Source: Aspergillus flavus (Eukaryota > Ascomycota > Eurotiomycetes > Eurotiales > Aspergillaceae). From it: a DNA stretch of 64,000 nt. Shown here in pieces: positions 36,311-48,500 of the stretch (position 1 is its first letter; each line of letters starts with the position of its first letter). The stretch spans positions 3,224,001-3,288,000 of the forward strand of contig NC_092406.1 of assembly GCF_009017415.1 (NCBI RefSeq), written 5' to 3'. A program made the position numbers and the translations under genes. The notes under the pieces were generated by a model. The model saw only the letters and a program-made list of their open reading frames with translations. It was not told where the DNA came from and searched no databases.

Positions 36311-38050
36311 CCGGTCTGTCTGTGTCATATAGATATCTGACAAGGCGCATTCAAATGACCTTTTTTGTTTTTTTTTCTTTTTTCTTTTGGCGGGTTTGCC
36401 ATGCCTTCCACTCAATAGCCTGAGTTGGGGTCAATCAAACTATTATATGCTAAGGCATTTTGAACACCCACCTAGTGGTTGAAACGGGCACTTTGAGTCT
36501 TTGTCAACCATGGTTACTTTGTCAGCTTCTAACATTAAAAAGAACGAGAAAAAAAATGATCGCTAGCTCCTTCGAGATATAACAGGGCCTTTCACCTGTC
36601 TCCGCACATTGCGTCAAGGGTTATAGTCGACTACTATGAGCATTGTTATGCTTTGCTGATATCGAGACATGCTACTGTGTACAAATCATTCTCCTTGTTT
36701 TATACCCTTAGCTGAACGCAAAATAGTGGATAATAGATTCAGTTTTACGCGTACAGCTTACGATTCCATACAACATCGCCGTGTCGATCCCGTGCCCAAA
36801 ACAAGATTGCCTGTTGTTTCAAATTCAGAGAGAACATTATGGCAGGTTTTACAAGCGAAACATATCAACAGTACCTTGTTATTTAGCTTCTTCTTCTTCT
36901 TTTGTACCATCCTTCCAAACCTTGCATCCATACATTGTACGGTACATTCCCTGCAGCCACCTGTAGCGGTTTCTTCCTAGATTGACTGTTTGGTGTCCGT
37001 TTACATCGGCAGATTTAAAGAGGTTGGCCATGACAAGCTTCCTAGTACCTACTAGGTAGATATGCTCCACTATTTGAGTTAGGAGTTATCAGTGTTATCT
37101 CTTAGTTATTCGGGAATGCTTGTCGTGACGCGGCTCCGTCCACCCGGCTGTCTCCAAAGAAGCTGTTATTCGTGCACAAGAAAACTTCAACTGGAATGAT
37201 CAAGTGTCGGATCATACATGACATAGGTCTCGAAGATAAAGGGCCAAACATTTTCAGTTCTGTATGGGAGCTCTCCCGAAGGGCAGGTTCGCTGTTCTTT
37301 CTCTTCGGCGTTCTGTCCGTGGTGGATCTGCTATCAATGCAAGGGACTTGCGTTGCGGAGTTTAACGGTAGGGGCCTCCACGCAATGAACCATCTATCTT
37401 GTTCCTAAACATTCTCAAGCTAGGCGGAATCTATATGGCTTGAGCCATCATGTGAAGCAACGTATTCAGATAACACTTCAATTTAATCGAGGGTATCACC
37501 ACAACTTAGATTGTCTGTTGGTCTATGGGTGTAGACAAGCTTTTCCGAGTTAAGCTTGAGTTCAATAGAGAGCCTTGCTAATGAAGATCCGTGCTTGCCA
37601 TGATGAACCTGAACTCTAACCACCTGGCTAGGCTTAGGGGTGAATCATATGGAATACGCTGATCTAACTCCTAGCTCTAAGAGAAACAAAAAGGACTGAA
37701 TCATGCCTTGCTTCAGATGTTATGGCACCTCTGGTCCAGTCACTGCTCAACGGTTGATCCGAGAATGACGGAGCGCTCTTTTTTGGTGGGTGGATCAACG
37801 TGTTTCCACAAACCCACATACTCATCGAGCAGATCATGATCCACTTCGCCTCTTTGTACTAATACAGGGCATCACAGGGGAAATTCGGAATACTTGAGAC
37901 TGTCATAGATGACGACTATTGTCTATTATTCATGGGCTCCTTGGGGACCAAAGGCTACGGCGGCCGTTTTTTAAATCCGAGTTCCCAAAGCTCCCTGGTG
38001 TCATTATGCGGTGTAAGAACTACAGGTTAGTTGACGGTCAAACTATAAAC
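36311..38050. other. Intergenic, 1.7 kb
   Basis: No gene is supported between the amylase and the MFS transporter. A T-rich tract lies at 36361-36390 and a TTC repeat near 36886-36902. Small frames (for example 37172-37408, plus, with one hydrophobic segment) lack recognisable features. Confidence 0.45.
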
Positions 38051-40087
38051 ATGCCTAACACTTCACTGCCAGTGGAATCATGTCATATAAGAGAGATAAT
38101 AAAAGGTTTGTTTCTGAACGTTCATCCAGATACTACACTTGAGCTAACATGCTTATTAGAGGAAGCGATCACCTCACCAGAAAAATCACATGGCTTGCCT
38201 AGTAACGATCAGGGCAATGACTGCCGTTCATCTGAGAGTCATTCAGGCACATTTTCTCCCTGGAGTTGCTGTCATATGGGATCAAAAACCGTGGTGGCTT
38301 TTCAGCCACACGATCCAGATCACCCTAACAATTGGTCAAAGGTATAGTGGAACTTCCCAGAATCAAGAAGTTCCTACAACGCATTATCTCCATACTAAAT
38401 GGGCTAGTTTTGGAAAATATTCGTGCTTGTTACTGGTGCCAATGAGGTCATGAATAGCACTGTCGGGTCCTCAGTCACAGGCGGAGCTACAAAAGCAATC
38501 GCCCAAGAATTTAACGTGACAAATCAGCAGATCCTTGTCCTACCGATTTCGATGTTCCTCGTTGGCTATATCCTGGGGCCTCTGTTATGGGGCCCGTTAT
38601 CGGAGGCTCAGGGACGAAGGTATCCTTTATTGGTAGCTTTTGTGTTATATACCGTCTTCATGATGGCATCTGCCTTAGCAAAGTCGTATCTATCTTTGCT
38701 TATCTTCAGGTTGCTCGATGGAATGGCTGCTTCTGCGCCTATCGCTATCGTTGGCGGCATCTATGCCGATATAGAGGCAGATCCTACGGCTCGTGGTCGA
38801 CTCATGGCGTATTACATGACGGTAAACACCCCATCATCAGTAGTCTTGTTGGTTGTATTTGTTGGGGTATTAACCCGCTTTCATAGGCTACAACTATAGG
38901 GCCCGTCCTTGGGCCTCTCGCGTCAGGTTTCCTCGTGAGTTATGGCTGGAGATCATGTTTTTGGTTTGGTCTCGCGTATGCAGGCATTAGTCTACCTATG
39001 GCTCTCCTGATGCCTGAAACATACGCGCCTATAATCCTTCAACGGAGAGCTAAGAGGCTACGGAAAGAGACGGGCAATTCAAATATAATATCGCCGTTGG
39101 AGCTCGGTAGCCGAGATTTTAAACGAACACTGGCTATCAGTTTGGCACGGCCATTACGAATGTTGTTCTATGAGCCTATCACATCTTGTTCCTGCTTATA
39201 CCTCGCTCTTACCTACGCAATATTCTATCTCTACTTTCAGGCCTATCCATTGGTTTTCCAGGGTTAGTGATACTTCCACCTTTTTCCCGCCCTGCCCTAT
39301 AGCGATTCTTTCGAAACAAATCCTCCCAATTACATAGAAGGCCGCATGTCAAACCTAACGAATGCAGGTATCTACGGAATGGGCCCAGCTAAATCTGGAC
39401 TTTGCTTCCTTCCAAGTAAGTCCCATGAAGCCCGAGATCTCGAGGACAGGACTGATTCCCAGTGCAGTCGGCGTCGGCGCTGTAGTTGGTTGCGTGATAT
39501 TTATGTGGTACGACCGGTTTTTATCCCGAGCAAAAGCGCGGAATGCAAAATGGGCATATATTGAAGAATACCGTCGTCTTCCTCTTGCTTGTCTCGGGGG
39601 GCCACTATACGTTGTAGCGATCTTCTTCATGGGTTGGACAGCTTTTCCCAGCGTCCACTGGTCGATTCCCGCATTGTCGGGGATTCCGTTCGGGGCGGGA
39701 TACTTGTTGAATTTCATGGCCATGGCGAATTACATGGCGGACGCCTACGAGACGTACTCTGCTAGCGCTATGTCCGCATCTGCCTGTACACGGAGTATTT
39801 TGGGGGCTATGTTGCCGTTAGCGACCAAGCCAATGTTCGATCGCCTTGGGATAAATTGGGCATACACTCTTGTGGGATTTTTGAGCCTTGGGGTCACAGT
39901 AATTCCGTTTGTCTTCATTCGTTACGGAGTTCGTATCCGAGAGAGCAGCAAGTTCTGTCAAGAGCTCAAACGGCTAAAGGAGGCCAATACGCAGGGACCA
40001 CAACCAGATCGAGGCGTGGGAAGGTCGTGTGAGGTTTCTGTGATTCATGTCGAGCCCAAAGACGTAGAGAATCAGAATGGTCGGTAG
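38051..40087 (+). CDS. Major facilitator superfamily transporter (DHA1-like)
   Basis: Exons join from a tentative ATG at 38051 (MPNTSLPVES); introns lie near 38106-38159, 38341-38410, 38825-38887, 39264-39367 and 39417-39469. The cytosolic N-terminus ends in DPDHPNNWSK, a usual fungal DHA1 lead-in, followed by twelve predicted membrane helices. Visible signatures are WGPLSEAQGRRYPLL (motif A, loop 2-3), FRLLDGMAASAPIAIVGGI (TM4 region), TIGPVLGPLASGF (TM5 motif C-like), and after the central loop FLPIGVGAVVGCVIF. The last exon has FGAGYLLNFMAMANYMADAY and a hydrophilic tail. Such H+ antiporters export drugs, polyamines or metabolites across the plasma membrane. The substrate is unknown. The first exon is the least certain part. 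Confidence 0.88.
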
Positions 40088-40945
40088 AACAGATCGATCA
40101 CAAAGGGCAGAGAGCCCAAAGAAAATAAAAACCAAAAAAAAAAATTTATCAGATTTGAGAAATTCGTCTCTCTCTCTCTTTATTTGTATTTGTAAGTGAA
40201 CAGTATCTTCTGATTAGATCTTATCTTGCGCGGATTGGAAAGTGGCTATAACGAACCTACATGCTCCTTGCTCGCCCTTAGTCTCGGGATGAGTGGGGGA
40301 AATATGGGATTGGTGGGGAGACTGTGGCATTCCTTCATGATGCAGAGGAAGTTACTATTTTTGTCTGCTTATCCATGTTTGAATGTTGGCTTTCGCACTG
40401 TTCACCGGGGTACCTGTGGCTGAGCAGTGCAGATTATGAACTTTCTTGTAAGTCAGAGGAGGCAAAGAATCCCTACTAAACTAAGGTGGAGAGAGAGGAT
40501 AAAGTCACCCCTGTTGCTTGCAAGTTCAAGAGCCAATCCCAGAGCACGGGCGCGGATGATTTACAATCTAAGGTGAGACCGTTTGTTTTCTTGCGACTTC
40601 ATTTAATTCCCCCCCCCTGCCTCCCTCTTTTTCTTTTCTTCTTTTTTTCTCTCTCTTTTCTACTTTCTTCTCCGATATCGTACGGTTAATGTCTCGTCTC
40701 CCCCCTTGATATTCTGGTTGCTGTCCTTCGTTTATCAGCATTCTGCGTTTCCCTTACGGCTCTAATCTCACTCAATCGGTCGTTCTAATATTGTGATAGA
40801 TTCTTGACTTATATTAATACTATTGATGATTGCTACCACCAGGGCCCCTCTGTTATCTATATCTCATATGTGAGCTATTGGTCTCTTCCAGGACCTGTAT
40901 AATATTACTAGACCATCTCTCGTATAAGTTCGCAGGAGAAGAAAC
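40088..40945. promoter_or_regulatory. Intergenic with CT-rich promoter tract
   Basis: This 858-bp stretch precedes the small membrane-protein gene. It contains an A-run at 40131-40143, a CT microsatellite near 40167-40180 and a strongly pyrimidine-rich tract at about 40607-40672, likely marking the core promoter of the next gene. No coding region is supported. Confidence 0.5.
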
Positions 40946-41795
40946 ATGGATTCCCCTCAATATCAAGAGCTTGGACTTGTGTCGCAGGAGCAACAACCGA
41001 TCGACCAGGAAACAGTGCGAGCGACTTGGAAATTCCTGGCGGGCTTATCGTCGAACCTGACGCTTGTGGGGTATGTTTTCTTCTGCCCTCCGCCATATTG
41101 ACAATCTGGTGACTGAGATGCCATCGCAAAGATTCCTGGTCATGCCTCTAGCATTTGAGGGCGCCAAGGATGAATCTCTCGGGGACAAGACCGGCACAGC
41201 TGTAGCAGCATTGGCATTGATCGGAAACGCATACCTTTTGTCGCTCATCTTGTTCGGCGCCCAGTATCGTAAGCGTACATATTTGATTCATTCTGTCTTC
41301 CTGTAAATGCCCGATGCTTTTTTCTTCTTTCCTTTTCTTTTCTTTTTGTCTTTTCTTCTTTTCCCTTCGTCTTGGATTACAATCTCACCACCACACAGAC
41401 CTTGTCTATTCTCCAATCTCCTCGGCCTATTAAACGTCGTTCTTAATATTCTCTGTCGAAAGTTACTCCCCATCGGCCGCTTGGAAACAGTGGGCATGGT
41501 TCTTGCCTCTATATTCGCAGTCCTCTACGCGTTGTGCGCATTATGGGCCTACGGAAGAGACATCGCAGACGAGATTCGAGTCGACGATGCCGATCGTACA
41601 ATGATCCCTTTGACTGAAGAGGAGATGCAACGACAACAGCTCCTCCGGCTTCTTCAAGAAAATCAAGGTAAAAAGAGATCGAGCGCCAAGGTTATGCAAA
41701 AGACCTTCAGGGTTAAAGTTCCAGAACACATCAATCCGGGGAAAGGATGGGATTCTTTCATGCCTCCTCCTCGCGAGAACAATTATTATAGCTGA
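40946..41795 (+). CDS. Small multispanning membrane protein of unknown function
   Basis: Three exons from ATG 40946 (MDSPQYQELGLVSQEQ) encode about 215 residues. Intron 1 (about 41070-41131) has a clean GTATGT donor; intron 2 uses a GTATCG donor near 41264 and a cacacag acceptor at 41399. Hydrophobic segments are WKFLAGLSSNLTLVGFLVMPLAF, split here as FLAGLSSNLTLVG and FLVMPLAF, then ALALIGNAYLLSLILFGA, LLGLLNVVLNILC and VGMVLASIFAVLYALCALWA, so three or four helices. The C-terminal tail is hydrophilic with EEEMQRQQLLRLLQENQ (coiled-coil-like), ending in PPPRENNYYS. I do not recognise a named family. Clean splice sites and a consistent frame argue that it is a real gene. Confidence 0.72.
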
Positions 41796-42542
41796 TTTGG
41801 TCAGCCTACATGGATAGTAATGAGGCGAGATGATGGGGTAATTTACTGCGAAATTTCCTGGCCTTTCCTTGACTGGTCGGCGGATATGTCCTTTACTACC
41901 GAGCGCGTATCGTGCGCACATCTCCAGTCTCCGATTGCCCGTGGATAGGAGAGTAGCTAAGTATTACTTGGCCGATCCTATACCCAACAAGGCGGAATGC
42001 GAAGGATCCACGGAGGCGACGAATGCGTTGGGAAAACGAAGGCCAACCAATAATGTCGAAGGTGATCTACCGAGGATCTCTATAATCTGATACTTTCTTT
42101 CGACTCTGATCCAGACATCACATGCTTTCTGCAGCCGTGCTTACAGCAATATAGAAACTTTGTATGTCTACTATAATCCTAGCTCAGAAAGAAGTCAGTC
42201 TTTTATAACAACCATGTATACGAGGGTGTGAGAAGATAATAGGGGGTAGAGAGAAGAAAAAAGAAAGGGAGAAGACTCGGTGTGTGAGAGCCAACAAGTT
42301 GTTGGTTCATTGTACCGTATCTAGGGAGGAAGAATAGAAAGCCGACGGAGATTCGGCACGAAACCATGGAAGTTGAAACAGGTGGAACGCCTCGGTAATT
42401 ACCTGATTAGGAAATCACTGCCCGCGTCATCCACGGGGTCAAAAGTCCTCCTTCGACCTTTTTCCCTACGTTTCCTCCTTCGTTATTATTTTCTATCTTA
42501 TCTCTTTGTGTAGAACCATCTGCATACTACCTACACCCAGTC
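41796..42542. other. Intergenic: membrane-protein 3' region and thioesterase promoter
   Basis: This 747-bp stretch has no supported gene. The part from 42440 to 42500 is T/C-rich and probably marks the thioesterase promoter and leader. Confidence 0.45.
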
Positions 42543-43854
42543 ATGGCGAAAAGAGTGACTCTCTTTGAACCTCCCCCACTGGATTCTTCCAAAGCACCCA
42601 TCGAAAATGTCTTGGAGTTAACGCCCGTGATAGACATTGGTCCAGTCCGTTTGTCTCAATCCGTACCACCTCTCTTGCTATATCTCTAATCATTTTATCC
42701 CTCTCAACAGGATGTTTTTACAAATACTCGTCCTCTCTGGCACCCACCTGGCGCGCGGGGCATCTACGGAGGTGCGGCAATTGCCCAGTCGCTCGCCGCG
42801 GCCATGCGGACGGTTCCGTCGGATTTCGCCGTCCACAGTATGCACTGCTATTTCGTCCTCGCCGGTGATTCCGAAATTCCCATTCTATACCATGTCGAGC
42901 GAGTGCGCGATGGAAGGAGTTTCATCACACGCACTGTCCAAGCCAGGCAGCGCGGTCGACCAATTTTCACCACCACCTTGAGTTTCAGTAGGGCCAATAG
43001 CGGCGGAAAGAAGAAGTTGGAACATGCAACATCAATGCCTGATGTTACGCTGCCGGATGATTCTCCTGCAGACGTAAAGAGGAGACTTTATAACGCTGGA
43101 GGCGGGCCATTCGAGTCGCACAAACTCGGGACTGTGAACCGTAAGCATCATGACTGGCGTGTTATACTACAAGATAGATGAAGATCCGGTCATGCTAACT
43201 GGCTCAGGGGATTCATCTAAGCCTGAAGATAAGCGAATCCGACGCTGCATGCGCGCACGAGGAAACATCTCCGAGGCCGGCGGCCACCACGCCCATCTTT
43301 CCGCCCTCGCTTATGTGACCGATAGCTATTTCATCGGAACTGTATCACGCGTCCATGACATCCCTCGGTTTGCCTCCCCTGCCGAACTCAAGGCAGCCCT
43401 AAACGCACTGAAGAACCCATCCGACTTGGATGACGACGAAATCTCGCGAGCATTCAAGGAGTTGAAGGAAGAAGAAGCCGCAGAATTGCGCCGTCGGCTG
43501 GAGGGCGCCCTCAGTAAAGCTGAGGACCCGAAGAACAAACACAAGCATAAAGAGGTCGGCATGATGGTCAGTCTTGATCATTCGATTTACTTCCACAATC
43601 CTTGGGCGTTTCGCGCAGACGAGTGGATGGTCACGGAGATGGAGAGCCCTTGGGCTGGCGAGGGAAGGGGTTTGGTTCTCCAAAACATCTGGTCTAAAGA
43701 TGGAACATTAATCGCCACGTGCACACAAGAGGTATGCTCCTTATCATTCATTTATTGGTCCGCGGTCCGTTGTCCAATCCGATTCACTAATGTATGGCTG
43801 GCATAGGGTGTTGTAAGATTAAAACAAGATGAGCCTCCTCGGTCGAAGATATAG
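42543..43854 (+). CDS. Acyl-CoA thioesterase II (TesB/ACOT8 family), probably peroxisomal
   Basis: Four exons from ATG 42543 (MAKRVTLFEPPPLD) encode about 370 residues. The double hot-dog fold is recognisable: RPLWHPPGARGIYGGAAIAQ, SMHCYFVLAGDSEIPILYHV, RDGRSFITRTVQARQ in the first domain, and AYVTDSYFIGTV, SLDHSIYFHN, DEWMVTEMESPWAGEGRGLV in the second, with the conserved Asp of SLDHSIYFH. A charged insert (about residues 235-275) rich in Glu and Lys separates them. The last exon ends in RSKI, resembling a PTS1 peroxisomal targeting tripeptide. The enzyme hydrolyses acyl-CoA to free acid and CoA, linked to peroxisomal beta-oxidation. Introns lie near 42643-42711, 43141-43207 and 43732-43806. 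It is convergent with the DUF3445 gene. Confidence 0.92.
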
Positions 43855-44373
43855 ACTGTTGTACTGCATTATTCAAGGTCAAATACCCCTTTCATCTTGT
43901 TGACAATATATATTTCCTTCCAGGTTTGCTTTGAACTAGAGCGAAAGCACTTTCCAACTTGCTTTTGGTTTTAATCCTTTGTTGCATAGACATTCATCAC
44001 TTATATCTTTTCGGGTGCTTCTTGTCCCCCAGTCTATATTTGTATACATTATTTCTTTGTACATACATTTCAGTTCCTCACTTTAGCTTATCTTTGAGGT
44101 GTTGAATTGATTTTCTTTCATATAAATCTGTCATATATAGCGTACATGGATTGAACAATTCTCGTCTGCCCTTCATGAAATCACAATGACAAGAGGAAGA
44201 AGAAGAAGAAGAAGAAGAAGAAGAAGAAAACATGACAGCATCTGATGCAAAGAAAAGAGAGCGCTTTCGCAAACAAAAAGATCAAAGTGCCACCCACCCG
44301 TTTTAAACAAAAACAATGCCCCCAATGCAAGAAAAGGAAAAGAATAGTGCTACAAGTGTCATGACCTCCCATA
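43855..44373. other. Convergent 3' region (thioesterase / DUF3445 gene)
   Basis: This 519-bp stretch should contain the two 3' UTRs. Its only distinctive structure is a GAA microsatellite, listed separately. Confidence 0.5.
44196..44228 (+). repeat. (GAA)11 microsatellite
   Basis: Eleven uninterrupted GAA units are visible at 44196-44228 in the convergent 3' region. Phe- or Ser-rich frames across it are artefacts of the repeat. Confidence 0.9.
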
Positions 44374-45557
44374 TCACACCTCCATCGTTCCTACCTCTTC
44401 CTTGAGCTTTTCTTCCTCTCGGCTTCGCTTCTCACAGAATTCCAACGCCTTCGCCCCCCATACTTCCCTTCCTTTGTATTCGCCGACATAATCCGGCCAG
44501 CTTTTGATTTCTTTGGCTAAATTTCGCAGTTCCTGCATGGGCAGTTCATCCATGGTGGTAAGAAACGTCTTGACGCCAAAAACGAGTGTTCCAGTCCGAG
44601 GCAGTCTACGGAAGGTCTGTCGCTCACGGCGGATGACGATATCCTCAGGGGATGGGTTGGGGTTGTCCTCAAACAATGTCGTAGGACGATAAAGGGTCTC
44701 AAATAGATCTTCATCAGGGCGCTTCACTTCAACAAAGTAGTTTGACCGTTCCATTGGTGAAGATGGCGTAAGGCGATTCAAAAACCTGATCAAAAGTCAG
44801 TTTCCCATCTTCTTTGCAGAGCTCCATATTCACTAACTTGCTAACAGAAGCGGCAACTTGCTGATGCCACAGAGGCACGGGTTCATGAAGCCGGGAGATT
44901 GTCCATCCGATTCGTTCTTGTACAGTCCATCCTACCGGAAAGAGGCTTGCACTGGCAGCCCTGCGTTGTTGGTCAGCTGTCGTTGCCCTGAAAGTAGGCC
45001 AAGGAGGGTCTCTTCAAAACTAACAAGTAGTACTCGTCGTCCTCATTCTTCATCAAGATGCTTAGGTCTTCCATGGTCAATCTCACCGCTATCTCGAGCG
45101 GATCGACCTGCTTGTTTTGACCTCCAAACACGAATGTTTCGCCGGTCACCTTGTTGTGAACGGTCGACTCGTCGCCGGACCTCTTATGTTCGAATTTGTC
45201 TGGAAACCGCTGGCACAGAAAATCAACCACCTCCTCCAACGCTTCAAGGCATGCTTCGTATGACTCTGGGAGGCATTGGAGGACCTTTTGCTTTTCCTGT
45301 TGCAGCAATTGACTCCGGACCTGATGCTCCGCCATGTAGTTCTTGTCGATGGTAAGCCAGTTCTGGGCATCCAGCTTCCGAATATCCATCATGACTCTAT
45401 ATCTCTCCCTCCCTTTGATGGGAGGAGGCTTAAGGTCCTCGCAACTAACATCTTGTGGGTGGTGTTTGGGCTGAAGCCAGGGAAGATAGTTTCGGAATCT
45501 AGCACCAATGAAGGACAGAAAAAGAAATAAAAGTCCAACGCATGTAAGGGTATTCAT
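44374..45557 (-). CDS. DUF3445 protein, putative haem-dependent oxidative N-demethylase
   Basis: Three exons from ATG 45557 (MNTLTCVGLLFLF) encode about 360 residues. An N-terminal membrane segment (residues 1-20) is followed by the DUF3445 domain: KGRERYRVMMDIRKLDAQNWL, here seen as YRVMMDIRKLDAQNWL, then HQVRSQLLQQEKQKVLQCLPE and LCQRFPDKFE. After an intron near 45002-44940 come SLFPVGWTVQERIGWTI and LHEPVPLWHQQV; after a second near 44850-44790, FLNRLTPSSPMERSNYFVEV and RRERQTFRRLPRTGTLVFGVKTFLT, read here as RQTFRRLPRTGTLVFGVKTF. The family includes haem-dependent oxidative N-demethylases. The fungal copies are membrane-tethered and their substrates are unknown. Confidence 0.88.
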
Positions 45558-48500
45558 CGCCTTTTTTTGCTCGGAATCCAATCAATATAAGGAAAGGAAA
45601 GGAAAAAAGAAAAAAAGAAAGAAAGGATGGTGTTAAGGAACTTTTAGTTATCTCTCACTCATCGGACGCCACGACCAGGAATCACTGTTAACGTCAACAT
45701 GGCAAAACCTTCTTCGGAAGAGGGCAATGGCTCGAAATTTATCTGGTCCATGGACCCTAGGAAACGATGATCGTCTGGGTCAGACGATTACCTACAAAGG
45801 CTACAATGGCTTCTACATTCCTGATTCAGGCAGCTGGGTCGAACTCTGATACGTCCTGGACTTCCCCGCAAAAAGCCGCAATTCGCCGCTCCAAAAAAAG
45901 AAAAGAGAAAAAAAAGAACTGACAGCATCCACATGATCTAGTAGACTTTCTCAGCTATCATAGCAATTGAGCTTCGGTGGGTCCTGGGACTGGGGTGGAG
46001 GAGAAAGTCAGGGTAAGTGAACTCTAAGTGGATCAGGGAAGGGCCAGGCAAATGGACTCAAATGTACAGCGCCTCAAGATCCGCAGCCGGGTCACTACGC
46101 GGAGTCCTTCAATCGGCCGTACAATTGCATTACCAGGATGCTCCCCCTCCTCGAACTAAGTACGAACTGACTAGCTTCATGGCCCCTCCGATCTAAAGGG
46201 CTGAGGGTACCTCTGCTCTTCGTCAGCCGGAGTTCACACGTCTCCCGTCCGTGCGCATAAGAATGAAAGGCCTCGTGAGCTAAACACAAGAGCCTGACTT
46301 AGGGAACTGTCTCTTACTGCCTAACAGTTCCTGCAGTTCCGCTCCAGCAACACTCGACTTGATTTCCGAAAAGTGGATGCAGAATGCCAATAATGGCATC
46401 ATGACATCAACCTGGGATTACAAAAAGAAATTAGAAATAGCGCAGGGTGGCACGTTTGCGTGGTGACTGGCCTGGGATTGCAGAAACCCATACATCGTGC
46501 TAACCAAGCGCACTTGTACAACAGAATGAATATTGCCTGGGAGCTTCTGGGGCACAGCGCGTGCGTCGATGCGTGGGCCGAGTCCCAATTTGGTGGTCGA
46601 TGGTCACACAGTTCCAGAGCGTCTGTTGTCATAGGTCACCGGGCTGTGGATGGAATCCAGTCCAGGTACCACTGTACATCATGTTCACTGACGTGCTGGC
46701 ATGCTAGTCATTCGGAGTACTACGACTGGTCCATCTTCTCTGGGGCGACCGTCGCACTACCCTTGAAACTAGGATCAGAAGAGAAGGTACGGGGCCAACA
46801 CTGACGTACCATGAGGGACAAGTCCTTGCAGTCTTTCGGTCCCCGCGAAGCTATGGAAGACTAAACATGCTAGGCTGTTGCACTGTAGGTACGCCCCAGC
46901 CAGTGGGGTACCTCAACTGACTACTTTATCTACTTCGGTACGAATGTATGCACATCCATTTTATGGAAGTGCGCACTTACTCAGTTGACGATCCACCACC
47001 GACCGGGCCCAGAATTCGGGTTTCTAAGACAGTCGGTTTGGTTGGGCGACTCCACCCTCTCCGAAACTGAGAAGATATCTGGGGTTTTGCGCTGCAACCG
47101 CCTTATCTCGCGCAAAGCGCGCTTGCCGCAATCCTGCTTGGTTTTTAGTCAGAATCAACCATCAATGGTGTACTAACCAGCCCCCTAGTATGGCGGTGTC
47201 TCATCCAAGAATGCGCTTTTTTTTCTTCTTGCTGCCCACTTCCCATTTGGTCGGAGTAGGTGGCCTTTTCTCCCCTCGCATTTTTACTTTGATTTTTGCT
47301 TTTTCCTTTTCCTGTCGCATCTTTCCTTTTTCTGGCATGATCGGACGGGTTTTTACGCCTCATTTGCTGTCCCTTTCTTTTCAACTTTTTTCTCTTTTTT
47401 TTCTTTTTTCCCTATCTTGTATCCTTTTTTTTTACCTTCCACACCCTCGCTCCCACCCATTCACACAGACTAGTATCCAAACCCTCCGATTGAACTACAT
47501 CTGACTAATGACGTCGGTAAAATTGCTTTTATCGAGCTGCCAACATGCAATCGGCAGCTACTCAGGCTTACTTACGAGGCCCTCTTGTCTAGTCTGACTG
47601 TACTGAGCCCAGAAAAGCAGAGACACCAAGGCCAAATAGTGGCCTTACCCACCGTGCACGAAAGCAACACGCTTGACTAGTGACGATCCACTCGTCAACG
47701 GGGCATTCCCAACCCACCGACCAAACGGCTTTCCTCCATTATAAATGATAGACTTGTCTAGACAGGCCTGGTAAACTCAGTCGAGACCCTACTCCTCAAG
47801 TCTCCTCAGCGATATCCTGTCTAATAGGAGGGATCTACTGGGCCCCATAGTGGGACACCTACTCGTGCTAACCGTCTCCAGTATCTAGGGACTGGGGCTG
47901 TGGGCACGGACTTCGCTTCATGGCCATTGTCAAGGCCTCCTGTGGCTCCCAAATTCTCCTTTGAATGCAGTCTCTCGGCGGATATCCTCCATTTGCCTAT
48001 GGCACTGGGCCCATCAACGTAACTATGACTTTCGGAGAATTGTCCACTCAATCTCGCATCCAGCACACTGAAACTAGAATTCAAGCTCTCGTGATTACCC
48101 TAAATGAAATCCACGCCATCTAGAGCCATAAATCGGTGCCTTATGTTCTCTGCACTTAACGACGAAGTACTCAGCATTCAACAACACACCTACCTATTCT
48201 GGAGAGCCACAGAAGAACATCTCGAGATCTACCACCCATATAGACAAATTACCTAGTTGCCTGATATACCTATCCCCGTCGTAAACCAGAATCCCACACC
48301 ACTAAAAGCAGAATGACAGAACTCGAACAAAAACCTAAGTACATACAAGAATCATGCAATCTAGCCATAAATCCATTTCTCCACTACCTCCACCCCAAGT
48401 AACTAGGTCAACTAAAGTTAACTAATTTGGCCCTTAAAGGTAGATCCTAATAAGTAAAACCATTCCTGATCCGCGGAAGGTCAAACAGATAGCGTCTCAA

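Noticed and set aside
44181..44372. Phe- and Ser-rich frames across the GAA repeat
   Set aside because: These are translations of the (GAA)11 microsatellite and adjacent A-rich DNA in the convergent 3' region.
46380..46490. Repeated phrase CCTGGGATTRCARAAA near 46410 and 46470
   Set aside because: Only two short imperfect copies 60 bp apart; too little to call a repeat or element.
47190..47504. 104-codon plus-strand frame rich in Phe, Leu and Ser
   Set aside because: It results from the pyrimidine-rich tract. Its hydrophobicity is a compositional effect, not evidence of a membrane protein.
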